Part shown: positions 1-4,837 of the stretch, in pieces
Layout of the letters: the number at the start of each line of letters is the position of its first letter
Position numbering within the stretch: the first letter of the stretch is position 1
Assembly: GCA_900552845.1 (NCBI GenBank)
Contig: USBC01000131.1
Coordinates: forward strand, 1 to 5,212
Source of the DNA: an uncultured Oscillospiraceae bacterium
Lineage (GTDB): Bacteria; Bacillota; Clostridia; Oscillospirales; Ruminococcaceae
Direction: 5' to 3'
Length of the DNA stretch: 5,212 nucleotides
The notes under the pieces: generated by a model
The model's database searches: none
What the model was told of the DNA's origin: nothing
What the model saw: only the letters and a program-made list of their open reading frames with translations
Program-made: the position numbers and the translations under genes

Positions 1-308
1 GACACATAGCCGCCGCAGCCGATGACGAGATCCGGCTTTACTTCCTTCATCATGGCCTTGGCCTTGGGGCCGGAAAGCGCCAGATTCCACAGGGTGATGA
101 TGTTGCGTTTGATGTTGTGCAGGCTGAGCTTGCGCTGAAAACCGGTGATCTCGATGTGGTGGAAGGGGTAGCCCGCCTGTGTGACCAGACGGTACTCCAT
201 GCCCTCCTTACGGCCTGCAAAATGGATCTCGGCGGTAGGGTCAGCCTTTTTCAGAGCACCGGCAATGGCCAGTGCGGGATTGATATGTCCGGCAGTGCCG
301 CCGGCTGC
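1..308 (-). CDS. murG: MurG N-terminal fragment (UDP-GlcNAc:lipid I N-acetylglucosaminyltransferase), truncated at both ends
   Basis: Reading the minus strand from 308 to 1 gives about 102 uninterrupted residues, starting A-A-G-G-T-A-G-H-I-N-P-A-L-A-I-A and ending G-C-G-G-Y-V-S. These are the glycine-rich loop 1 (GGTxGHxxPAxA) and the second glycine-rich motif (GxGGYxS) of MurG. Between them lie the family-typical F-A-G-R-K-E-G-M-E and I-E-I-T-G-F-Q-R-K-L-S. MurG transfers GlcNAc from UDP-GlcNAc to lipid I at the inner face of the membrane, completing lipid II. The family is about 350-370 residues, so roughly 250 C-terminal residues lie off the left edge. At the other end only the first half-dozen residues and the start codon are missing, because the sequence switches at about 297-311 to an alcohol dehydrogenase on the opposite strand. 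No ATG follows in frame where one is expected. Identity is near certain; the missing start reflects the junction. Confidence 0.95.
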
Positions 309-311
309 GAT
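297..311. other. Chimeric junction between murG (minus) and Fe-ADH (plus)
   Basis: Minus-strand MurG homology runs up to 308 (codons for A-A-G-G at 308-297), while plus-strand ADH homology (G-C-D-A-I-L-A-V-G-G-G) begins about 303. The bases ggctgc at 303-308 fit both genes, so the join has at least about 6 bases of possible microhomology. Both genes lose their 5' ends here. Such a head-to-head join with microhomology is typical of amplification or assembly chimeras, but a real inversion cannot be excluded from sequence alone. Confidence 0.85.
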
Positions 312-1193
312 GCCATTCTGGCGGTGGGCGGCGGCTCGGTGCTGGACGCCGCCAAGGCTGCGGCAGCCGCCCTTGCCAACGGAAAGCCTGCCGAGCAGCT
401 GGTGGGTATTTTGAAGGTGAAAAAGCACCCCATGCTGCTGATCGCAGTGCCGACCACGGCAGGGACCGGCAGCGAGACTACCATTGCGGCGGTCATCAGC
501 GAGACTGCAACCCACCGCAAGCGGCAGATCCTTGACCCCAAAATTGTGCCCTTTGCCGCCATTCTTGATCCGGAGCTGACAGTTGGTCTGCCGCAGGGCA
601 ACACGGTACACACCGCAATGGACGCCTTGACCCACGCTTTGGAGGCTTATGTTTCGACATATGCCACGCCGGAGACCGACCGCTTTGCCGAGCTTGCCGC
701 TAAAATGATCTACGAGGCGCTGCCGGTGGTGCGAGAGGAGCCGAAAAACACCGAAATGCGCGAAAAGCTGCTGGTAGCCTCTTTTTTGGCGGGCATGGCA
801 TTTACCCGCACCTATGTGGGATATGTTCACGCCTTTGCCCACAGCATCGGCGGGCGGTACGGCACCCCACATGGGCTTGCCAATGCAGTGCTGCTGCCCC
901 ATGTGATGCAGTACTACCTGCCGGTGTGTGAAAAGCGGCTGGCACGCATGGCGGAGATCTGCGGAGTGAGCGATGACAAAAATGAGAAAACCCGCGCGGC
1001 GGCTTTTGTAGAAAGCATTGCCGAGATGAACAAAGCGGGCGGCGTACCGGAGCGGCTGGCGGAATTCCCGCAGGAGGGAATAGACGCGGTGATCAGGGAG
1101 GCATTCAGCGAGTGCCACGGGACTTACCCAGTGCCGCGGTATTACACCCGCAGCGACGCCGAAGCGCTGCTGAAAGCGATCTGCGCCGAATGA
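303..1193 (+). CDS. Iron-containing alcohol dehydrogenase, N-terminally truncated at a chimeric junction
   Basis: From 303 the plus strand encodes 296 residues, ending at TGA 1191-1193, of a group III (Fe-type) alcohol dehydrogenase. These are NAD(P)-dependent cytosolic enzymes interconverting alcohols and aldehydes or ketones. Visible are the nucleotide-binding G-G-G-S-V-L-D-A-A-K, then P-T-T-A-G-T-G-S-E-T, then the metal site: Asp (621-623) and His (633-635) in M-D-A-L-T-H-A-L-E-A-Y, His (828-830) in H-A-F-A-H, and His (870-872) in T-P-H-G. All four expected ligands are present, so the catalytic part looks intact. The family is about 380-390 residues, and GGGS normally sits near residue 90-95, so about 85-90 N-terminal residues are absent. 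The frame stays open back to an ATG at 117, but that stretch is antisense murG and has no ADH character, so it is excluded here. Substrate (butanol, lactaldehyde, propanediol type) cannot be assigned. The gene converges on the SDR operon and is followed by hairpins at 1212-1288. Confidence 0.92.
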   Translation, partial: GCDAILAVGGGSVLDAAKAAAAALANGKPAEQLVGILKVKKHPMLLIAVPTTAGTGSETTIAAVISETATHRKRQILDPKIVPFAAILDPELTVGLPQGNTVHTAMDALTHALEAYVSTYATPETDRFAELAAKMIYEALPVVREEPKNTEMREKLLVASFLAGMAFTRTYVGYVHAFAHSIGGRYGTPHGLANAVLLPHVMQYYLPVCEKRLARMAEICGVSDDKNEKTRAAAFVESIAEMNKAGGVPERLAEFPQEGIDAVIREAFSECHGTYPVPRYYTRSDAEALLKAICAE

Positions 1194-1211
1194 AAATACA
1201 TGGACACGAAA

Positions 1212-1241
1212 AGCGGAGGAACCGGTAAAGGCTCCTCCGCT
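1212..1241. terminator. Hairpin downstream of the ADH gene (9-bp stem)
   Basis: The arms 1212-1220 (agcggagga) and 1233-1241 (tcctccgct) are perfectly complementary around a 12-nt loop, with two more possible C-G pairs inside after an A/C mismatch. It begins 18 bases after the ADH stop codon. It is not followed by a run of T, so it is a weak terminator candidate alone. It may act with the next hairpin or stabilise the mRNA 3' end. Confidence 0.45.
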
Positions 1242-1245
1242 GCTT

Positions 1246-1288
1246 GTATACTGAAAACCCCGCCGCTATGGCGGGGTTTTCAGTATAC
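1246..1288. terminator. Bidirectional Rho-independent terminator, 19-bp perfect stem
   Basis: Arms 1246-1264 and 1270-1288 are perfect reverse complements of 19 bp with a 5-nt loop (gctat, 1265-1269). The GC-rich core (ccccgcc/ggcgggg) is flanked by aaaa on the left and tttt on the right, giving each strand a GC hairpin with a short T run. It lies between two convergent genes, the ADH on plus and the SDR on minus, where a shared bidirectional terminator is expected. For the plus strand it is the best terminator of the ADH transcript. Confidence 0.8.
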
Positions 1289-1290
1289 TA

Positions 1291-1325
1291 TAAAAAGGCT
1301 CCGCAGCGGATTTTACTGCGGAGCC
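1291..1325 (-). terminator. Rho-independent terminator of the marR-oxoamine synthase-SDR operon
   Basis: Arms 1297-1306 (ggctccgcag) and 1316-1325 (ctgcggagcc) form a perfect 10-bp stem with a 9-nt loop. Read on the minus strand the hairpin is followed at once by TTTTTA (1296-1291), the canonical intrinsic terminator layout. It starts 13 bases past the SDR stop codon. Confidence 0.88.
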
Positions 1326-1338
1326 GGAAGAATATATG

Positions 1339-2130
1339 CTATTTGGCGTAAAGCTGCCCGATGAGCGCATTGAGCCAGCGGGCGGGGAGAATCTTGGTAA
1401 GGAACACGGCGCCCTTGTAGGCAATGCCGATGGTATAAAGCGGCTTGCGGCTGTTTTTCAGGGCGACGGAGGCGATAAACGAGCCTGCCTTGGCGGGATC
1501 CATGCCGGTCTGCTCGTCTTTTTCCATACCTGCTACGCTGCGGGTGATGCGTCCGCCGTAGATGTCATCACCGACAATGCTCTTTTGGCGGGCGGCGGTG
1601 AAGCCGGTTTTAATATCACCGGGCATGACGGCACAGACGGTGATGCCGAAGGGCTTGACCTCATTGGAAAGCGCCATGGTGTAAGAATTGACCGCTGCCT
1701 TACCGGCGGAGTAATAGGTCTGGAACGGAATGGGCACCGGTGCCGCGACCGAGCTGAGATTAACGATGCGCCCGCCGCCCTGCTGGCGCATCAGCGGCAG
1801 GACAGCACGGTTCATGCGCACCATGCCGAAGAAATTGACATTGAAAAGGCGCTGGGCTTCCGCTGTATCAGTGAACTCCACCGCTCCGGAAATGCCGAAG
1901 CCGGCATTGTTGATGAGGATATCAATTCTTCCGCTTTCCGCCATCACCTGCCCGACGGCAGCGGCGATCTGTGCTTCGTCGGTGACATCGCATTTGATAT
2001 GGGTAATGCCGGTAACCTCGCTGTCACGGCGGCTCAGCTCGTAGACCTTGCAGCCCCGATCCCGCAGGGCAGCGGCGGTGCAAAGTCCGATGCCGCTGCT
2101 GCCGCCGGTGATTATAACGACCTTATTCAT
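1339..2130 (-). CDS. Classical short-chain dehydrogenase/reductase (putative beta-keto-amine / 3-ketosphinganine-type reductase)
   Basis: This is a 263-residue NAD(P)-dependent classical SDR. Seen in order: the dinucleotide motif T-G-G-S-S-G-I-G (8-15), C-D-V-T (47-50), N-N-A-G (74-77), Asn99, Ser127, and Tyr140/Lys144 in Y-S-A-G-K, so the full catalytic set is present. The last 35 residues (K-P-L-Y-T-I-G through Q-L-Y-A) are hydrophobic and amphipathic with basic residues, resembling the lipid- or steroid-type 17beta-HSD-like and 3-ketosphinganine reductase SDRs. The start is the ATG at 2130-2128, chosen because it begins directly at the Rossmann fold, has GGGGGAGG at 2142-2135, and overlaps the upstream stop as ATGA. 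An upstream in-frame ATG at 2223 would add residues that are only antisense or frame-shifted coding of the neighbour. The 4-nt overlap implies translational coupling with the alpha-oxoamine synthase, so the likely job is reducing its keto product. The SDR fold and chemistry are secure; the substrate is an inference. Stop is TAG. Confidence 0.93.
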   Translation of the reverse strand: MNKVVIITGGSSGIGLCTAAALRDRGCKVYELSRRDSEVTGITHIKCDVTDEAQIAAAVGQVMAESGRIDILINNAGFGISGAVEFTDTAEAQRLFNVNFFGMVRMNRAVLPLMRQQGGGRIVNLSSVAAPVPIPFQTYYSAGKAAVNSYTMALSNEVKPFGITVCAVMPGDIKTGFTAARQKSIVGDDIYGGRITRSVAGMEKDEQTGMDPAKAGSFIASVALKNSRKPLYTIGIAYKGAVFLTKILPARWLNALIGQLYAK

Positions 2131-3305
2131 GCTTCCTCCCCCAATACACTGCCGATGATCTCGACCGCTTCGTCGATGAGCGGTTCGGTGAGGGTTGCCA
2201 TATAGCTGGTGCGCAGCAGGCACTCGGCAGGCGGGGTGGCAGGCGGCAGCACCGGATTGACATAGACGCCGGCATCATAGAGCTGACGGGCAGCGGTCAG
2301 GGTGCTTTCGACGGTATAGGTATACAGCGGGATAATGGGGGTGGTGGATTCGATGATCCGCACCTTCTTTTTCCGCAAGCCCTCTCTGGCATAAGCGGAA
2401 AGGGAAAGCAGGCGGTCAACGATCTCGGGGTGGGCTTCCAGATAGCGGAGCGCCGCCAGCGCTGTGGCACAGGAGGCGGGAGTGATGGAGGCGGAGAAAA
2501 TGAAAGGACGGGAGGCATGGCGGACATACTCTGCAACCTCATTGCAGGACGCCATGTAGCCGCCCAGACTGGCAAGGGATTTGCTGAAGGTACCCATGTA
2601 GATATCGACCTCGTCCTCCAGCCCGAAGTGACTGGCGGTACCGCGTCCGCCCTCACCCAGCACGCCGAGACCGTGGGCGTCATCGACCATGACCCGAGCA
2701 CCGTACTGCTTGGCAAGCCTCACGATCTCCGGCAGCTTGGCAATATCGCCGCCCATGCTGAACACGCCGTCGGTGACGATGAGACAACCTGCCGTCTCCG
2801 GCACCTTTTGAAGCTGATGCTCCAGATCCGCCATATCGGCGTGGTCGTAGCGAAGCATTTTGCCATAGCTCAGTTTACAGCCATCGTAGATGCTGGCGTG
2901 ATTTTCCTTATCGCAGATGACATAGTCGCCGCGCCCCACGATGGCACTGATGATGCCCAGATTGGACTGGAAGCCGGTGGAGAAGGTGACGACCGCCTCC
3001 TTGTGCAGGAACTTGGCAAGCTCCGCCTCCAATTCCAGATGCATTTCCAGCGTACCGTTGAGGAAACGGGAGCCGGAGCAGCCGGTGCCATACTGCTCAA
3101 ACGCCTTGATGCCGGCTTCAATGACCTCGGGACAGGTGGTAAGACCTAAGTAGTTATTGGAGCCCAGCATGATGCGGCGCTTGCCCTCCATGATAACCTC
3201 CGGCGCCTGACGGCTTTCCAGCGCATGAAAATAAGGGTAGATGCCTTTTTCCTTCAGCTCGCTTGCCAGCGATGGCTTGCGGCACTTCTCAAACAGATCA
3301 ATCAT
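2127..3305 (-). CDS. PLP-dependent alpha-oxoamine synthase (serine palmitoyltransferase / BioF / Kbl family)
   Basis: The 392-residue product is full length for fold-type I alpha-oxoamine synthases, which decarboxylatively condense an amino acid with an acyl-CoA or acyl-ACP to an alpha-amino ketone. Visible are L-G-S-N-N-Y-L-G-L (47-55), G-S-R-F-L-N-G-T (78-85), the PLP-stacking His136 in N-H-A-S, T-D-G-V-F-S-M-G-G-D (178-187), Asp208 and His211 in V-D-D-A-H-G-L-G-V-L-G, and the Schiff-base Lys242 in T-F-S-K-S. The N-terminal G-I-Y-P-Y-F (21-26), Y-G-T-G-C-S-G-S-R-F-L-N-G-T (72-85) and the C-terminal V-N-P-V-L-P-P-A (349-356) recall, from memory, soluble bacterial serine palmitoyltransferases such as those of Bacteroides more than KAPA synthase. 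No biotin genes adjoin. It starts with ATG 6 bases after the MarR stop, with GAGGAGG at 3323-3317 inside the marR end, and overlaps the SDR by 4 nt. Alternatives: 2-amino-3-ketobutyrate CoA ligase, BioF, or another aminoketone synthase. Confidence 0.92.
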   Translation of the reverse strand: MIDLFEKCRKPSLASELKEKGIYPYFHALESRQAPEVIMEGKRRIMLGSNNYLGLTTCPEVIEAGIKAFEQYGTGCSGSRFLNGTLEMHLELEAELAKFLHKEAVVTFSTGFQSNLGIISAIVGRGDYVICDKENHASIYDGCKLSYGKMLRYDHADMADLEHQLQKVPETAGCLIVTDGVFSMGGDIAKLPEIVRLAKQYGARVMVDDAHGLGVLGEGGRGTASHFGLEDEVDIYMGTFSKSLASLGGYMASCNEVAEYVRHASRPFIFSASITPASCATALAALRYLEAHPEIVDRLLSLSAYAREGLRKKKVRIIESTTPIIPLYTYTVESTLTAARQLYDAGVYVNPVLPPATPPAECLLRTSYMATLTEPLIDEAVEIIGSVLGEEA

Positions 3306-3311
3306 TTTGAA

Positions 3312-3737
3312 TTATTCCTCCTCATGTTCCAGCGCCGTAAGGAATGCCTCCAGCACGGCGGCGGTAGTATCCAACTCTTGATGGGTAAACCGGCAGGTGA
3401 GCTGTCCCAACAGGCGGTCAAGCCTGCCGGGGGCTTCCAGCGTCCTTTGGCGGTATTCGGCGCCGACCTGCAGCAGACATTCCCGACGATCACTTTCAGA
3501 GGTGATCTTTTCCACGACCCCCTTTTGCGCCAGTTCATTGACGCGATAGGTGGCACTGGGCTGGGAAATGCCCATCTCACCGGCAAACTGGGTGAGGGTG
3601 GGACGCTCCAGCAGGTAGATGACATCGGCGGCGAAGGCATCGGTGGCGGAGAGACGACCGGTGCGGCGCAGCAGGCGGCGGTAGATGACAAGCCGCATAC
3701 GGCGGTAAAGGCGGGTGAAACGCTTGACGGTCTCCAC
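3312..3737 (-). CDS. MarR-family transcriptional regulator
   Basis: The 141-residue protein has the size and layout of a MarR winged-helix dimer: dimerisation helix (about 1-30), L-T-Q-F-A-G-E-M-G-I-S (48-58), recognition helix Q-P-S-A-T-Y-R-V-N-E-L-A-Q-K-G (59-73), the wing V-E-K-I-T-S-E-S-D-R-R-E-C (75-87) with the conserved D-R-R, and a C-terminal dimerisation helix pair. MarR proteins usually repress their own operon and release DNA on binding a small ligand; relatives such as FabT control fatty acid synthesis. The start is GTG at 3737-3735, fixed by AAGGAGGG 8 nt upstream and by the onset of the dimerisation helix. It is first in the operon, 6 nt before the alpha-oxoamine synthase, so it probably regulates the pathway. 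A ligand, possibly a lipid or acyl thioester, is only inferred. Stop is TAA. Confidence 0.93.
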   Translation of the reverse strand: METVKRFTRLYRRMRLVIYRRLLRRTGRLSATDAFAADVIYLLERPTLTQFAGEMGISQPSATYRVNELAQKGVVEKITSESDRRECLLQVGAEYRQRTLEAPGRLDRLLGQLTCRFTHQELDTTAAVLEAFLTALEHEEE

Positions 3738-3745
3738 GGGCAGAT

Positions 3746-3753
3746 CCCTCCTT
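3746..3753 (-). promoter_or_regulatory. Ribosome binding site fixing the marR GTG start
   Basis: The minus strand reads AAGGAGGG, 8 nt upstream of the GTG at 3737. No ATG lies in frame at suitable spacing, so this strong Shine-Dalgarno site decides for the GTG start. Confidence 0.85.
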
Positions 3754-3770
3754 GGGAAGATAAGAAAATA

Positions 3771-3795
3771 TAAAATATTTTATATAAATATTTTA
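3771..3795. promoter_or_regulatory. AT-rich inverted repeat, candidate MarR operator
   Basis: Arms TAAAATATTT (3771-3780) and AAATATTTTA (3786-3795) are perfect 10-bp reverse complements around the 5-nt TATAT. The repeat lies just downstream of the -10 box, so it would cover the expected start point (about 3794) and the first 20 or so transcribed bases. That is a good place for repression by the MarR dimer encoded next. Low-complexity AT sequence makes chance palindromes easier, so the role is a hypothesis. Confidence 0.55.
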
Positions 3796-3800
3796 ATATT

Positions 3801-3829
3801 ATTATAGGTGATGGAGAGGATATGGTCAA
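3801..3829 (-). promoter_or_regulatory. Sigma-70/SigA-type promoter of the marR operon
   Basis: On the minus strand TTGACC (3829-3824) and TATAAT (3806-3801) are separated by exactly 17 bp. The -10 is a perfect consensus and the -35 matches five of six. The spacing to the marR GTG gives a leader of about 57 nt. It lies in an AT-rich strip (about 3760-3808) in otherwise GC-rich DNA. Confidence 0.88.
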
Positions 3830-3845
3830 GTGAAAATTGCGTGAA

Positions 3846-3925
3846 CAGCGGGCGCCCCGCAGCGGTTGAGGGCTGCCCGTAGCGCAGCGGAGGGTCTGCC
3901 CTCCATAGCGGAGGGGCGCCCGCTG
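3846..3925. repeat. 80-nt GC-rich folded intergenic element
   Basis: The outer arms 3846-3858 (cagcgggcgcccc) and 3913-3925 (ggggcgcccgctg) are perfect 13-bp reverse complements. They enclose smaller hairpins: gctgc/gcagc (3872-3876 with 3884-3888), and ggaggg/ccctcc (3889-3894 with 3899-3904, loop tctg). Inside, about three degenerate modules begin with agcgg at 3861, 3886 and 3907, and CGCAGCGG occurs twice, at 3858-3865 and 3883-3890. It has no T tract on either strand, so it is not a simple terminator. It resembles a REP/BIME-like or MITE-like palindromic unit, or a structured RNA. Its family is not recognised. Confidence 0.6.
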
Positions 3926-3980
3926 GGCGGGCAGGAAGCGCAGACATTTTTGACAGGGAAACCCGTTGCGAAAGGGAAAG

Positions 3981-4009
3981 ACCCCCTGCGTGAAAAACAC
4001 ACAGGGGGT
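3981..4009 (-). terminator. Hairpin terminator of the ABC importer operon
   Basis: ACCCCCTG (3981-3988) pairs with CACAGGGGGT (4000-4009 region) and continues, after one C/A mismatch, to gtg/cac closing on an aaaaa loop (3993-3997). On the minus strand the stem is followed by CTTTCCCTTTC, an imperfect T-rich tail. It lies 33 bases beyond the ATPase stop codon, the expected place for the operon's terminator. Confidence 0.7.
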
Positions 4010-4042
4010 TTCGAGGGAGAATAATGAAGAAAAAAGAAGATG

Positions 4043-4837
4043 TCAAGAAAGAAGAATGCGGTCGTTGGCGAATTCTTCGGCGGTGGAGAGGGTGAAGGCG
4101 TGCAGCAGGTCATCAACCGTCAGGCGCTTTTTTTCCTCGCCGCTGATATCGAAAACGATCTTGCCGGCATTCATCATAATGAGGCGGTTGCCGTGGGCGA
4201 TGGCGTCCTTCATATTGTGGGTGACCATCAGGGCGGTGAGACGGCTCTCCTCGATGAAGCGATCGGAAAGCGCCAGTACCTTGGCGGCGGTTTTGGGGTC
4301 AAGGGCGGCGGTGTGCTCGTCCAGCAGCAGTAGCTTGGGCTTTTTCATCACTGCCATCAGCAGGGTAAGAGCCTGCCGCTGACCGCCCGAAAGCAAACCG
4401 ACCTTGGAGGACAGTCGATCCTCCAGCCCCAGATCCAGCTCCGAAAGGAGCCGGCGTAAATTTTCACGCTCGGCTGGGGAAATTGCCCACCGAAGACCGC
4501 GGTGTTCACCGCGGTGCGCTGCCAGCGCCATGTTTTCTTCGATCCACATATCGGCGGCAGTGCCCATCATGGGATCCTGGAACACACGCCCGAGGAAGCG
4601 GGCGCGCTTCTGCTCCGGCAGGTCGGTGATGTCCTCCCCGTCGATGGTGATGGAGCCGCTGTCAACGGGGAAGGTGCCGGCGATGGTATTCAGCAGGGTG
4701 GATTTGCCCGCGCCGTTGCCGCCGATGATGGTGACGAAATCGCCGTCATTGAGGGTGAGGGAAAGCCCATCTAATGCGATCTTCTGGTTGACGGTGCCGG
4801 CGTGGAAGGTCTTGCGGATATTTTCCAGCTTCAGCAT
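4043..4837 (-). CDS. ABC transporter ATP-binding protein (COG1101 type)
   Basis: A complete 264-residue importer ATPase that powers uptake at the inner membrane face. Motifs: Walker A G-G-N-G-A-G-K-S-T (39-47), Q-loop Gln87 in V-F-Q-D-P, signature L-S-G-G-Q (149-153), Walker B L-L-L-L-D-E (169-174) followed by His175, D-loop A-L-D-P (178-181), and switch His207 in V-T-H-N-M. The Q-D-P-M-M-G-T-A stretch and L-D-E-H-T-A-A-L-D-P are typical of the COG1101 ATPases that act with COG4120 permeases and COG2984 substrate-binding lipoproteins; streptococcal members are annotated as aromatic amino acid or tryptophan importers. Start ATG 4837-4835 is chosen over an in-frame ATG at 4876 because it starts directly at the conserved M-L-K-L-E-N-I, has AAAGGAGG 9 nt upstream, and overlaps the permease stop by 7 nt (ATGCTGA). 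The longer start would add residues overlapping the permease gene. The transported substrate is unknown. Confidence 0.94.
   Translation of the reverse strand: MLKLENIRKTFHAGTVNQKIALDGLSLTLNDGDFVTIIGGNGAGKSTLLNTIAGTFPVDSGSITIDGEDITDLPEQKRARFLGRVFQDPMMGTAADMWIEENMALAAHRGEHRGLRWAISPAERENLRRLLSELDLGLEDRLSSKVGLLSGGQRQALTLLMAVMKKPKLLLLDEHTAALDPKTAAKVLALSDRFIEESRLTALMVTHNMKDAIAHGNRLIMMNAGKIVFDISGEEKKRLTVDDLLHAFTLSTAEEFANDRILLS

Noticed and set aside
117..302. ATG at 117 as the start of the alcohol dehydrogenase, giving a 358-residue protein
   Set aside because: The 62 residues before 303 are the antisense of well-conserved murG and contain nothing of the ADH N-terminal domain; the open frame is coincidental in GC-rich DNA.
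1339..1341. Genome-wide recoding of TAG as a sense codon
   Set aside because: The SDR ends at TAG exactly where its family ends, with a terminator 13 bases later, so TAG is an ordinary stop here and a general code change is not supported.
1336..2205. Plus-strand open frame of 289 codons opposite the SDR
   Set aside because: It is the antisense shadow of a gene with full SDR motifs; the translation resembles no family and has no plausible ribosome binding site.
2131..2223. Upstream ATG at 2223 as the SDR start
   Set aside because: It would add 31 residues overlapping the synthase gene; the Rossmann fold starts immediately after the ATG at 2130, which has a Shine-Dalgarno site and the ATGA coupling overlap.
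2430..3149. Plus-strand open frame of 239 codons opposite the alpha-oxoamine synthase
   Set aside because: Antisense shadow of a complete PLP enzyme; the composition (many G, A, H, D) is what antisense of GC-rich coding DNA gives.
3950..3980. TTGACA at 3950-3955 on the plus strand as a promoter -35 box
   Set aside because: No acceptable -10 box follows at 16-18 bp, and no plus-strand gene lies downstream.
3302..4000. Minus-strand 232-codon frame covering marR and the intergenic region
   Set aside because: It runs through the promoter, the AT-rich operator and the GC palindrome and is the wrong frame over marR; the translation is proline- and serine-rich low-complexity shadow.
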